Part shown: in pieces, positions 8,558-17,152 of the stretch
How the letters are laid out: every line of letters begins with the position of its first letter
Numbering within the stretch: position 1 is the first letter of the stretch
Assembly (NCBI GenBank): GCA_029558435.1
Contig: JAKQEZ010000537.1
Location: 18,568-82,567, forward strand
Direction of reading: 5' to 3'
Length of the DNA stretch: 64,000 nucleotides
Source: Bacteroidota bacterium
GTDB taxonomy: Bacteria > Bacteroidota > Bacteroidia > Flavobacteriales > Crocinitomicaceae
Notes under the pieces: model-generated
Told to the model about the DNA's origin: nothing
Databases searched by the model: none
Seen by the model: the letters and a program-made list of their open reading frames with translations, nothing else
Translations under genes and position numbers: made by a program

Positions 8558-11500
8558 ATGAGCAAAAAATATCAAGAATACAAAGGATTAAACATGCCTG
8601 AATTGGCAAAAGAAGTAATGCAAAAATGGGATGCCGAAAATGTGTTTCAACAATCTATTACTTCTCGCGAAGGGAAAGAACCGTATGTGTTTTTTGAAGG
8701 TCCGCCTTCTGCAAACGGACTTCCAGGAATTCACCACGTTATGGCGCGCTCCATTAAAGATATTTTTTGTCGTTACCAAACACTTAAAGGAAAACAAGTA
8801 AAACGCAAAGCGGGTTGGGATACACACGGTTTGCCCGTTGAACTTGGTGTTGAAAAAGAACTTGGAATCACCAAAGAAGACATAGGTAAAAAAATATCTG
8901 TCGACGATTACAACAAAGCTTGTAAGCAAGCAGTAATGCGCTATACCGACATTTGGAACAACCTCACCAAAGAAATGGGTTATTGGGTAGATATGGAAAA
9001 TCCATACATTACCTACGACTCAAAATACATGGAATCTGTTTGGTGGTTGTTGGGCGAATTGTACAGCAAAAATTTATTGTACAAAGGATACACCATTCAA
9101 CCCTATTCTCCAAAAGCTGGAACAGGATTGTCATCTCACGAATTGAATCAACCGGGGTGCTATCGCGATGTTACTGACACTACCGTTGTTGCTCAGTTCA
9201 AAGTTAAAGAAGGTCAACAATTACCGTTCAATTATACGGATGCTCAAAATACTTATATTTTAGCTTGGACCACTACTCCATGGACTTTACCATCCAACAC
9301 GGCGTTGACAGTTGGACCAAAAATCGAATACGTGTTGGTAAAAACCTTTAATCAATATACTTTTCGTGAAATTTATGTAATTCTTGCGAAAAATCTTGTT
9401 GGTTACCAATTTGGTGGAAAATATTTTGCAGTAGAAAATGAAGCCGATTTAACTTCATTTACCAAAGAAGATAAGAAAATTCCATACTACATTATAGGTG
9501 AATGTTTGGGTAATGATTTGATAGGCATCAATTACGAACAATTATTACCGTATGCCTTGCCGTATGAAAATGCAGACAAAGCGTTTAAAGTAATTCCTGG
9601 TGATTTTGTTACCACCGAAGACGGTACGGGAGTTGTACACACTGCCCCTACCTTTGGTGCTGATGATGCTCGCGTTGCAAACGAAGCAGGTGTTCCGGGA
9701 ATGTTGGTTTTAGACGAACATGAAAAAGCTGTTCCTTTGGTTGATTTGCAAGGAAAATTCAGACCAGAAATGGGTGAATTTGCAGGCATGTTTGTGAAAA
9801 ACGAATATTACAACGATGGTGAAGCACCTGAAAAATCAGTAGATGTGCAAATTGCCATCAAATTAAAAGAAGAAAACAAAGCGTTTAAGGTTGAAAAACA
9901 CGTGCACAGTTATCCGCATTGTTGGAGAACCGACAAACCAGTATTGTATTATCCACTTGATTCTTGGTTTATCCGTGTTACCGACGTGAAAGAACGCATG
10001 ATTGCATTGAACAACACCATCAATTGGAAACCAGAATCTACAGGCTCTGGACGTTTTGGAAAATGGTTGGAAAATGCCAACGATTGGAACTTATCGCGTT
10101 CACGTTACTGGGGAATTCCAATTCCTATTTGGAGAACTGAAGATGGAACTGAAGAAATTTGCATAACATCGGTTGAACAATTAAAACAAGCTTGTGAAAA
10201 AGCTGTTGAAGCTGGTTTTATGAGCGCTAATCCGCTTGCTTCGTTTGAAGTTGGAAACATGTCGGATGCCAATTATTCTACCGTTGATTTACACAAAAAC
10301 TACGTTGATGCAATTGTTTTGGTGAGCGAGTCTGGAAAACCAATGAAACGTGAATCTGACTTGATTGACGTTTGGTTTGACTCTGGTGCAATGCCGTATG
10401 CTCAATGGCATTACCCATTTGAAAATAAAGAATTGATTGACAATCACTTGAGCTACCCTGCGGATTTTATTGCAGAAGGAGTTGACCAAACAAGAGGTTG
10501 GTTTTATACCTTGCACGCAATTGCAACAATGGTTTTTGATTCTGTTGCCTATAAAAACGTGGTTTCTAACGGATTGGTATTGGATAAAAACGGTCAAAAA
10601 ATGTCTAAACGTTTAGGCAATGCCGTTGATCCATTCGATACACTTTCAAAATATGGTCCGGATGCTACACGCTGGTACATGATTACCAATGCACAACCTT
10701 GGGATAACTTAAAATTTGATGTGGACGGCATTTCTGAAGTGCAACGCAAGTTTTTTGGCACGTTGTATAACACCTATTCTTTCTTTGCATTATATGCCAA
10801 CATTGACGGGTTTGATTATACAGAGGAAGAAATTGAATTGGCAAAACGCCCAGAAATTGACCGTTGGATTTTATCTAAATTAAATACCTTGATAGCTCAA
10901 GTGGATGAAGCTTATTCAACTTACGAGCCAACAAAAGCAGGTCGTTTAATCCAAGATTTTGTATGTGATCAATTATCCAACTGGTATGTGCGTTTGTGCC
11001 GTCGTCGTTTTTGGAAATCAGACGATGCTCAAGATAAAATTTCGGCCTACCAAACATTGTACACTTGTTTGGAAACTGTAGCATTGTTGGGATCTCCAAT
11101 TGCACCGTTCTTCATGGATAAATTGTTTAGTGATTTGAACGCTGTAACCAATAAACACGCTGTTGTTTCTGTTCATTTAGCCGACTTTCCTAAAGTTGAT
11201 AGCACAATCATCAACAACCGTTTAGAAGCGCAAATGGACATAGCACAACGCATTTCATCGTTGGTATTAGGAATTCGTAAGAAAGAACGTTTAAAAGTAC
11301 GTCAGCCGTTGCAAAAAATCATTGTTCCTGTATTGGACAAAACATTTGCATCCGACTTAGCACACGTAAGCGATTTGATACTTTCTGAAGTAAACGTTAA
11401 AGAATTGGAATTGTTGGAAGAAGGTAATGGTATGTTTGTGAAACAAATTAAGCCTAATTTCAAGACAATTGGTCCAAAATACGGTAAACAAATGAAAGCC

Positions 11501-11962
11501 ATTGCAGCTATGGTTGCTCAATTTACGCAAGACGACATTGCATCGGTTGAGGCGAACAAAGGTTGGAAGGGTGAAATTGAAGGTGTTGCAATTGAATTGG
11601 ATAATGCTGATTTTGAAATCGTTGCGCAAGATATCCCTGGTTGGTTGGTTAGTTCAGAAGGTGGCATTACTGTTGCTTTAGACAGTCATCTATCAGATGA
11701 ATTACGTCAAGAAGGAATTGCCAGAGAGGTGGTTAACCGCATTCAAAACCTACGCAAAGACAGTGGTTTAGACGTTACTGATAAAATTGAATTAACCATT
11801 GAAACAACGGAAGAAATTAAATCGGCAATTGCTTCCAATCAAGCGTATATCTGCAACGAAGTGTTGGCAACTAACATTCTATTTGCTGCTGTTAATGGCG
11901 ATGCTGTAAGCGTTGACATTGAACAAGAGGGGGATGCGAAAATTGTGCTGTTGAAACAGTAA
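8558..11962 (+). CDS. ileS: Isoleucyl-tRNA synthetase, type 2 (eukaryote-like), with swapped HIGH motif
   Basis: A 1134-residue class I synthetase that charges tRNA-Ile. The catalytic domain contains KMSKR at residues 681-685 and the editing-domain block WTTTPWTLPSN. Length and the block GLPGIHHVMARSIKD resemble the long IleRS2 type rather than the roughly 930-residue IleRS1 type. The signature normally written HxGH reads Gly57-Ile-His-His60, so first and third positions are exchanged. From memory, this exchange has been described in natural IleRS2 enzymes as the cause of very strong mupirocin resistance with retained activity. The start was placed at the ATG followed by SKKYQEYKGLNMPELAKEV; an in-frame ATG at 8459 would add 33 atypical residues across the ahcY terminator and the -7 box. 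rnhA follows after 10 bp. Confidence 0.97.
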   Translation: MSKKYQEYKGLNMPELAKEVMQKWDAENVFQQSITSREGKEPYVFFEGPPSANGLPGIHHVMARSIKDIFCRYQTLKGKQVKRKAGWDTHGLPVELGVEKELGITKEDIGKKISVDDYNKACKQAVMRYTDIWNNLTKEMGYWVDMENPYITYDSKYMESVWWLLGELYSKNLLYKGYTIQPYSPKAGTGLSSHELNQPGCYRDVTDTTVVAQFKVKEGQQLPFNYTDAQNTYILAWTTTPWTLPSNTALTVGPKIEYVLVKTFNQYTFREIYVILAKNLVGYQFGGKYFAVENEADLTSFTKEDKKIPYYIIGECLGNDLIGINYEQLLPYALPYENADKAFKVIPGDFVTTEDGTGVVHTAPTFGADDARVANEAGVPGMLVLDEHEKAVPLVDLQGKFRPEMGEFAGMFVKNEYYNDGEAPEKSVDVQIAIKLKEENKAFKVEKHVHSYPHCWRTDKPVLYYPLDSWFIRVTDVKERMIALNNTINWKPESTGSGRFGKWLENANDWNLSRSRYWGIPIPIWRTEDGTEEICITSVEQLKQACEKAVEAGFMSANPLASFEVGNMSDANYSTVDLHKNYVDAIVLVSESGKPMKRESDLIDVWFDSGAMPYAQWHYPFENKELIDNHLSYPADFIAEGVDQTRGWFYTLHAIATMVFDSVAYKNVVSNGLVLDKNGQKMSKRLGNAVDPFDTLSKYGPDATRWYMITNAQPWDNLKFDVDGISEVQRKFFGTLYNTYSFFALYANIDGFDYTEEEIELAKRPEIDRWILSKLNTLIAQVDEAYSTYEPTKAGRLIQDFVCDQLSNWYVRLCRRRFWKSDDAQDKISAYQTLYTCLETVALLGSPIAPFFMDKLFSDLNAVTNKHAVVSVHLADFPKVDSTIINNRLEAQMDIAQRISSLVLGIRKKERLKVRQPLQKIIVPVLDKTFASDLAHVSDLILSEVNVKELELLEEGNGMFVKQIKPNFKTIGPKYGKQMKAIAAMVAQFTQDDIASVEANKGWKGEIEGVAIELDNADFEIVAQDIPGWLVSSEGGITVALDSHLSDELRQEGIAREVVNRIQNLRKDSGLDVTDKIELTIETTEEIKSAIASNQAYICNEVLATNILFAAVNGDAVSVDIEQEGDAKIVLLKQ

Positions 11963-11972
11963 TTTTAAGCCG

Positions 11973-12455
11973 ATGACCACAACAATTGAAATCTTCACCG
12001 ATGGTGCTGCAAAAGGTAATCCAGGAAATGGTGGTTATGGTGCATTGCTGCGTTTTAATGGCAAAATAAAGGAATTATCACAAGGTTATCGCAAAACAAC
12101 CAATAACCGTATGGAATTGTTGGCTGTGATTGTTGCTTTAGAAAGTTTAAAAACCAACCAATATCCTGTTGTTGTTTATTCTGATTCAAAATATGTGGTG
12201 GATGCCATTACTCAAAATTGGCTGTATGGCTGGGTAAAAACCAATTTTAAAGGCAAAAAAAACAAAGATTTATGGTTGCGCTACTTAGCTGTTGCCAAAA
12301 ATTTTAAAATTGAATTCAAATGGGTAAAAGGACACAATGGTCACCCAGAAAATGAACGTTGCGACCAATTGGCGGTGGCTGCAGCCGAAAGCAACAATTT
12401 GTTGGTTGATGAAGAATACGAAAAATTAGAAAGTGAAGGTGGATTGTTTGATTAA
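11973..12455 (+). CDS. rnhA: Ribonuclease HI
   Basis: A 160-residue nuclease that cuts the RNA strand of RNA-DNA hybrids (R-loops, primer remnants). Catalytic acids are visible at Asp10 (FTDGAAKGNPG), Glu48 (NRMELLAV), Asp71 (YSDSKYVVD) and Asp131 (ENERCDQLA), and the basic handle region GWVKTNFKGKKNKDLW is present. The gene begins 10 bp after ileS and is probably cotranscribed. Its TAA stop overlaps by four bases the stop of the oppositely oriented toxin gene, so the two genes converge with no intervening terminator. Confidence 0.95.
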   Translation: MTTTIEIFTDGAAKGNPGNGGYGALLRFNGKIKELSQGYRKTTNNRMELLAVIVALESLKTNQYPVVVYSDSKYVVDAITQNWLYGWVKTNFKGKKNKDLWLRYLAVAKNFKIEFKWVKGHNGHPENERCDQLAVAAAESNNLLVDEEYEKLESEGGLFD

Positions 12456-13306
12456 TGGGTAAATTTTAATTGACCTATCAAATCTTTAAAATACGCTTGA
12501 CTCCAAATTTCTAATTTAGAAGCATCGTTTACAAATCGCAATACATCATCCTTTATATGTGGTATAGAACTTTGGTCTATTTTATCGTTGAGAATTGCCA
12601 AAAATTGTTCTTCCGTAATTTGGTCATCCGTCCAATCACCTGTGTCTTTTGCTCGTTGCAAAAAATGTGTTAAATTCAAAGGCACACCCTTTCTGATATA
12701 CCATTCCATATCATACCAATCCCTTCCTTTTACCCTATTTTTCCATTTGCGATACAATAAAGCATGCATTTTTCCTGCAAACAAGCAAGGTAAATCAAAA
12801 CATTTCACATAAAAAGAATAAGGGCGCAACAACAATTTTTCTTCGGTTTTAAATCCTTTTGGTGGTTTTCTATCAACTTCTATTTTGATTTTAATTGTGC
12901 GATTGGAGCGTATATTAACTTGTTGCACAATATCTTCCAAAACAAGTTCCTTCCAAATGGTTTCTGCTTTTAAAAAAGCGGATTCTATTGGTGTTTTTAT
13001 AGTTTTTGATTTTTCTCTTAAGCTAACGGTTAACCCAAAAGAATTAAATTCTTCTTGAATTACCTCAAAATAGGGTTCCAAAGAAAAATCTGGATTATCT
13101 TCTTCAAGAGAAAAATCCAGATCTTCCGAATAACGATCCAATTGATAAAAAATTCGCAAAGCTGTGCCGCCATAAAATGCCGCTTTTTTAAAAAAATCGG
13201 TCCGTGAAAGAGCTGCTAATGTAATTTCTTGCATTATTTCACGCAAGGCAGAAAGTACTTCCTCTTCGTTTTTAGGACGATATGTTTCTATCCAATCTTT
13301 AATCAT
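12452..13306 (-). CDS. AbiEii/AbiGii-type nucleotidyltransferase toxin
   Basis: A 284-residue member of the DNA polymerase beta-like nucleotidyltransferase fold used by type IV AbiE toxins. The four usual motifs are present: GGTALR (residues 46-51), SEDLDF with Asp62 and Asp64 as metal ligands, IKIKIEVDRK, and KMHALLYRKWKNRVKGRDWYD. Homologues (AbiEii, MenT) block growth by modifying tRNA or using nucleotides, and the pairs can provide phage abortive infection. The start ATG at 13306 overlaps the antitoxin stop by four bases (ATGA), typical of translational coupling; an upstream in-frame start at 13369 would run 64 bases into the antitoxin gene. All catalytic residues look intact, so the toxin is probably functional. 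Confidence 0.9.
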   Translation of the reverse strand: MIKDWIETYRPKNEEEVLSALREIMQEITLAALSRTDFFKKAAFYGGTALRIFYQLDRYSEDLDFSLEEDNPDFSLEPYFEVIQEEFNSFGLTVSLREKSKTIKTPIESAFLKAETIWKELVLEDIVQQVNIRSNRTIKIKIEVDRKPPKGFKTEEKLLLRPYSFYVKCFDLPCLFAGKMHALLYRKWKNRVKGRDWYDMEWYIRKGVPLNLTHFLQRAKDTGDWTDDQITEEQFLAILNDKIDQSSIPHIKDDVLRFVNDASKLEIWSQAYFKDLIGQLKFTH

Positions 13307-13941
13307 AAAGCTTGCAGTGTTTTTACCAACATTTGTAAACTCGAACTTTTTGGCGCATCCACCACCCACGATTGAATGGCTTGAACATCCAACGTTGCGA
13401 GTGTATCTTCATCAATGCGCAAATCATCCACTAAAAAATCCAGTGTTTGAACTTGGCTTCTTAAATTGACTCCTGGCGTTAAGATGATTTTATCACAAAT
13501 TGCTTTTTCTTTTGTTGCAATTATTGCCGCTTGCCGAGGAGTTAACTCTATGCGTTGCAATCCAAATGAATAATAAGGAAAAGCCAAATGCCTATATGAA
13601 AACCGACCAATGGGTGTGTTATATGTTTTTGTGGTTTTTAATGTAATGGAACTTGTTTCAACTACTCTTTCTGGAATCATCCCCCAATAAGAAAGGGCCG
13701 ATTCTAATGATACATAACTAGGACCACGCAAATGATTGGCGATAACAAACATATCGGGAATCGATAAATCTGCTTCTGGGCCCGGCACATACAAACCACG
13801 TCTTAACGCAATTAAAAAACCACTTTTAAGCAACTCACTGATTTTGTCGTTGGGTCTTTCGTATGCAACAAGCGACTCCATCACAAGCTGATGTGTTAAG
13901 GGTGCATCTGTATAGTTTTTTATGTAATTTCTTATTCTCAT
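13303..13941 (-). CDS. AbiEi-type antitoxin and autorepressor
   Basis: A 212-residue protein upstream of and coupled to the AbiEii-type toxin. The N-terminal about 60 residues (KISELLKSGFLIALRRGLYVPG) fit the winged-helix antitoxin domain seen in AbiEi proteins; the remainder (GPSYVSLESALSYWGMIPE) fits the AbiEi C-terminal domain. In characterised systems the antitoxin does not bind the toxin but neutralises it and represses its own operon through inverted repeats. The start at 13941 gives MRIRNYIKN; an in-frame ATG at 13959 would overlap the -7 box. The -7 box ends five bases before this ATG, suggesting a leaderless message. Confidence 0.85.
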   Translation of the reverse strand: MRIRNYIKNYTDAPLTHQLVMESLVAYERPNDKISELLKSGFLIALRRGLYVPGPEADLSIPDMFVIANHLRGPSYVSLESALSYWGMIPERVVETSSITLKTTKTYNTPIGRFSYRHLAFPYYSFGLQRIELTPRQAAIIATKEKAICDKIILTPGVNLRSQVQTLDFLVDDLRIDEDTLATLDVQAIQSWVVDAPKSSSLQMLVKTLQAL

Positions 13942-13945
13942 ATGA

Positions 13946-13953
13946 CAAATATA
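13946..13953 (-). promoter_or_regulatory. -7 promoter box of the AbiE-like operon
   Basis: TATATTTG on the minus strand matches TAnnTTTG. Its last G is five bases before the A of the antitoxin start codon, so transcription should start at or near the ATG. The operator-like repeat at 13961-13981 lies directly upstream, over the expected -33 region. Confidence 0.65.
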
Positions 13954-13960
13954 AAACATT

Positions 13961-13981
13961 AAATCGGATTATTTTCGATTT
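13961..13981. promoter_or_regulatory. Operator-like inverted repeat 1 of the AbiE-like operon
   Basis: AAATCG (13961-13966) and CGATTT (13976-13981) form an inverted repeat around a 9-base spacer. The block AATCGGATTATT at 13962-13973 is repeated exactly at 14025-14036. Position immediately upstream of the -7 box suits repression by the AbiEi-type protein. Confidence 0.6.
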
Positions 13982-14022
13982 TGTATTATATTTTTTACAT
14001 ATACATGTTATTTAAAACACAC

Positions 14023-14045
14023 ATAATCGGATTATTCCCGATTAT
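14023..14045. promoter_or_regulatory. Operator-like inverted repeat 2; also possible terminator stem
   Basis: ATAATCGG (14023-14030) and CCGATTAT (14038-14045) form a perfect 8-bp inverted repeat with a 7-base spacer, centred 63 bp from repeat 1, about six helical turns. Flanking AAAACACA (14014-14021) and TGTGTTTT (14050-14057) extend the hairpin, and on the minus strand it ends in TTTT, so it may also terminate the gene ending at 14088. Confidence 0.55.
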
Positions 14046-14087
14046 ACACTGTGTTTTTTATATATATTTTGAAATTTATCTACTTTT

Positions 14088-15095
14088 TTAAAGTTTGATT
14101 TTATCCAATTCTAAAAATGCTTCTTTTTCCAATGCACTGATGGCATTCAAAATATCGGCAGAATGGTTGTAATCTGCTTGTGTAGTTAATCTTCCTTTGT
14201 AAATACCCGCCATTTGAACAGCGCTATCACGCCACATATCGCCCGCTTTAGTAATTTTTTCTGAAACAAGCAACAATTCATCGTTACGTGTAATAGCAGC
14301 TGCTTCTTCCAAAAATGCAGCATACAAGTAGCGAAAACCACCACCGCCTGTACCAATTTCTTCTTGCATGCGCACAATCTGACCCAAATACAAAGCCGCT
14401 TTACGATCGCCCAATTTATCTTTCCATTTTCGGATGTTTTTAGCAGTATAATTAATGCCACTTGTTCCAATAAAACTTGCGGGGATGCGCAACATGTCTC
14501 TGCAATTGCGTTTAATACCAGTTTTAATGGCTTTTATCAATTTATCTTGTGTTACAATACCAATCGAAGTTGGATAATAAATGTGTCCTTTTGGTGCAAG
14601 CACTCCTTTTGCAAATCGAACTTTACGCATGGCTTGTTGTGACAATCGGGTTGTGTCTTCCATAACAGGATCAGAAACCAAATAATCATTGCCTTCTTTG
14701 CCAAATGCAATTAAATTATGAGCATTGAAATGAAAACGGTATTCTTTGGGATAATACGATAAATGAAAAACACCCACTTGACACCCAACCGATTTGCCTT
14801 GAGCAAGCAAAGCATCCAACTCATTCATCCCCTTGATTTCGTCGCGGTATTTTTTAGAATACAATTGAACGTCAAAAGCCTTGCACGTGCGCTTGAAAAT
14901 GTTTCCAGGAAAGGTGCGAAATGAAATAGCAGGTCCACTTTGTAATTTTAAGAACGGAATTTCAATGTAAAACAAACCCGAACCAATTCCAAAGGCCAAC
15001 GGCTCTGTAATTTGTTCTAAACCAACTTGCTTTAATAAACCAACTGTTACACCATTCTCACAATGGGCTGCTTGATAATGCTTAAATTCTTGCAA
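14088..15095 (-). CDS. BtrH N-terminal domain protein (C39-like acyltransferase fold)
   Basis: A 335-residue protein whose N-terminal half (QAAHCENGVTVGLLKQVG ... EPLAFGIGSGLFYIEIPF ... NAHNLIAFG) matches the BtrH_N/C39-peptidase-like family, with Cys in AHCENG and His in FNAHNL as the likely catalytic pair. The C-terminal half fits the accompanying DUF4872-type region. In butirosin synthesis BtrH transfers an acyl group from a carrier protein; Bacteroidetes homologues, from memory, lie near ABC transporter, carrier protein and ketosynthase genes. The start appears to be TTG at 15095, one base after the stop of the upstream gene, with no nearby ATG; translational coupling is likely. The acyl substrate is unknown. 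Confidence 0.75.
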   Translation of the reverse strand: MQEFKHYQAAHCENGVTVGLLKQVGLEQITEPLAFGIGSGLFYIEIPFLKLQSGPAISFRTFPGNIFKRTCKAFDVQLYSKKYRDEIKGMNELDALLAQGKSVGCQVGVFHLSYYPKEYRFHFNAHNLIAFGKEGNDYLVSDPVMEDTTRLSQQAMRKVRFAKGVLAPKGHIYYPTSIGIVTQDKLIKAIKTGIKRNCRDMLRIPASFIGTSGINYTAKNIRKWKDKLGDRKAALYLGQIVRMQEEIGTGGGGFRYLYAAFLEEAAAITRNDELLLVSEKITKAGDMWRDSAVQMAGIYKGRLTTQADYNHSADILNAISALEKEAFLELDKIKL

Positions 15096-15096
15096 T

Positions 15097-15492
15097 TTAT
15101 TTGAAGTTTTTTAATTGTTCTACATCTATTTCAAAAACAGTAGCATAGCGTTGTAAAACAGTAGGTTTTAATTTTCGAAATACTTCCGGTTTAAAATGAC
15201 GTTTAACGCGCCACTTCCAAAACCCCATGTATTGTGCAAGTACACTCACATCCATCAAATTCAACTCCATGAAATAATAAATTGGGCTCATTTTACCGTC
15301 TTTTACTAATTGGTGAGCTATTTCCACATTTTTATGCACTTCCTCCCAAGCACCGTCCAACGCATCTTTTTTCACGCTCCAACCAGTGCTTAGTCCTGCT
15401 TCGTACTTGCCTTCCTCGTTTTTAGCATAAAAAACTTCACGTGTCCAGCCCTTTAAAGCGCTTTCATCTTGTGGAATTTCACTCTTTTTCAT
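15097..15492 (-). CDS. Conserved small protein paired with the BtrH-like gene
   Basis: A 131-residue cytoplasmic protein of unknown function, rich in Lys, Glu and Trp (LSTGWSVKKDALDGAWEEV, SPIYYFMELNLMDVSVLAQYMGFWKWRVKRHFKP). The C-terminal half looks like a small helical bundle that could be a helix-turn-helix, but I would not claim DNA binding. It has no signal peptide or membrane segment. The gene is first in an operon with the BtrH-like gene, separated by one base; I recall similar small proteins in the same position in other Bacteroidetes. The -7 box TATATTTG ends six bases before the ATG. Confidence 0.7.
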   Translation of the reverse strand: MKKSEIPQDESALKGWTREVFYAKNEEGKYEAGLSTGWSVKKDALDGAWEEVHKNVEIAHQLVKDGKMSPIYYFMELNLMDVSVLAQYMGFWKWRVKRHFKPEVFRKLKPTVLQRYATVFEIDVEQLKNFK

Positions 15493-15497
15493 AGGTG

Positions 15498-15505
15498 CAA
15501 ATATA
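15498..15505 (-). promoter_or_regulatory. -7 promoter box of the BtrH-like operon
   Basis: TATATTTG on the minus strand, exact match to TAnnTTTG, ending six bases before the ATG at 15492. A leaderless transcript is implied. Confidence 0.6.
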
Positions 15506-15532
15506 CAAAATTGCTGGATTTTAGTTATCCTG

Positions 15533-16585
15533 TTATTCCAATAAGGAGTAAAAATGAAGTTGTTGACCGTTGCGCAGTTCTGGATGGGTTATCCAAATTA
15601 AATCTTGCAACAAGGCATCGGGCATGATGGACATCATTTCCCAATAATACGTATCGTTTTTAGAATAACAATAAACGTTTTTTTCTTTAAATGCATCATA
15701 TAAATTTGCTTTGCTGTTTATTGCCAATAATTCTTTTAATGAACGAGCGCCAGGGTTGATCCAAATTTTTGCATGTCGGTTTTTTACCAAGTAATTTTCT
15801 TGCGTATTGGCAATGCTCCCAGTTCCTTTTGAATCCGAAAAAGCATAGGTAATATTGGCATCTCTAAACAATTGTGCATAAAAACTACCTCCAGCAGGAG
15901 AATACCACTCACTGCCAATAATGTTACCACTCATCAACAATTCAGATGGTTTTAAAGTGCGTGCTTGTTGTACCAATTTTTGGTAGTTGCTTTCAATGGT
16001 TGTAAACAGTTGTACGGCAGCTTCCATTTTTCCGTAAAGAAAACCATAAACTTTTATCCATTCTGCTTTGCCCAAAGGAGTTTCCTCGCGCCAATCAAAT
16101 ATTGGAACACAGTGAATGCCCAAATTTTCAAATTGTTGCTGATGCGGGAATGCAGAATTGAGTCCGTTGTGCAAAATTACTGCTGGTTGAACAGCTATGA
16201 TGGCTTCTACTGCCAATTGAGTTTCATAACCCGTTTCAATGACTTTATGCTGCTTAAAATTTTCATTTACCAAAGGATTGTACACGTATTTTATTTCTTG
16301 CACCCCAACAATGGTAGAAGCAACATCGAGCGCATTCATCATTCCAATAATGGTAGCAGAAATGGCAATACTTTTTTTATTCTCTGTTAATGGTTGCAAG
16401 GTTTGCACAACTTCTTTGGTGTCTGGGCTAATGATTTCCAACACTTCTTTACCTTGTTGCGTAGCAAAGCGAAAATGTTTGGCGTATTTAACTGCCGTTT
16501 GATGATGAGTTCTTGCTTTTTCTTGTTGTGAATTGGAACAAGCAAACAAAAGGAGGCTTAACAATAAAAATACAAAATGCTTCAT
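15533..16585 (-). CDS. ABC transporter substrate-binding lipoprotein (BtuF/FepB-type)
   Basis: A 350-residue lipoprotein; the signal ends in the lipobox LLFAC with acylated Cys16. The body has the two-lobe layout of periplasmic binding proteins for metal chelates: a first lobe with SATIIGMMNALDVASTIVGV, a linking helix and a second lobe with ITYAFSDSKGTGSIANTQENYL and AKIWINPG. Family members bind iron siderophores, haem or cobalamin and hand them to an inner-membrane permease. No permease or ATPase genes lie beside it, so the ligand is open. Its right flank meets the convergent-free terminator of the ribosomal operon. Confidence 0.8.
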   Translation of the reverse strand: MKHFVFLLLSLLLFACSNSQQEKARTHHQTAVKYAKHFRFATQQGKEVLEIISPDTKEVVQTLQPLTENKKSIAISATIIGMMNALDVASTIVGVQEIKYVYNPLVNENFKQHKVIETGYETQLAVEAIIAVQPAVILHNGLNSAFPHQQQFENLGIHCVPIFDWREETPLGKAEWIKVYGFLYGKMEAAVQLFTTIESNYQKLVQQARTLKPSELLMSGNIIGSEWYSPAGGSFYAQLFRDANITYAFSDSKGTGSIANTQENYLVKNRHAKIWINPGARSLKELLAINSKANLYDAFKEKNVYCYSKNDTYYWEMMSIMPDALLQDLIWITHPELRNGQQLHFYSLLE

Positions 16586-16618
16586 AGGTTGTGAAGTTAT
16601 AAAATTTGGTTTAAATGC

Positions 16619-16648
16619 ATAAAAAAAGTCCCGAATAAATCGGGACTT
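16619..16648 (-). terminator. Terminator of the rpsF-rpsR-rplI operon
   Basis: AAGTCCCGA (16626-16634) and TCGGGACTT (16640-16648) make a perfect 9-bp stem with loop ATAAA; on the minus strand it is followed by a run of T. It lies 20 bases beyond the rplI stop. Confidence 0.92.
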
Positions 16649-16668
16649 CTCAATATTGGTGATTGCTA

Positions 16669-17115
16669 TTATTCAGCTACAACACTAAATTTGAAAGTAG
16701 CGATAACTTCTTTGTGTAAGTTAGCCACTGCTTCGAAAGTACCAACTTCTTTGATTGGTTCTTCTTTAATTTTCAATGATTTACGATCAATGTCAAATCC
16801 TTCTTTTTTCAAAGCTTCAGACAATTGAACAGTGTTTACAGAACCAAAGATTTTTCCATTTTCACCTGCTTTAGTAACGATAGAAACAGATACTGCTTCC
16901 AATTTACCAGCAACTTCTTGTGCTTCAGCCAAAATCTTAGATTCTTTGTGTGCTTTTTGACGCATTACTTCTTCGTGTGCTTTTTTAGCAGAAGCAGTAG
17001 CCAAAACAGCGTAACCTTGAGGAATCAAAAAGTTACGTCCATATCCTGGTTTTACGGTAACGATTTCGTTAGCGTAACCCAATTTATCTACATTTTTCTT
17101 TAAAATTACTTCCAT
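16669..17115 (-). CDS. rplI: Large-subunit ribosomal protein bL9
   Basis: A 148-residue protein of the usual length. The N-terminal domain that binds 23S rRNA is plain (MEVILKKNVDKLGYANEIVTV, GYGRNFLIPQGYAVLAT), followed by the long connecting helix rich in Ala, Lys and Glu and the C-terminal domain (IFGSVNTVQLSEALKKEGFDI). It is the last gene of the rpsF-rpsR-rplI operon, 37 bp after rpsR, and is followed by a strong terminator. Confidence 0.97.
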   Translation of the reverse strand: MEVILKKNVDKLGYANEIVTVKPGYGRNFLIPQGYAVLATASAKKAHEEVMRQKAHKESKILAEAQEVAGKLEAVSVSIVTKAGENGKIFGSVNTVQLSEALKKEGFDIDRKSLKIKEEPIKEVGTFEAVANLHKEVIATFKFSVVAE

Positions 17116-17152
17116 TTTCTTAATATTTTATTGCAAATTCAATATGTAAGGC

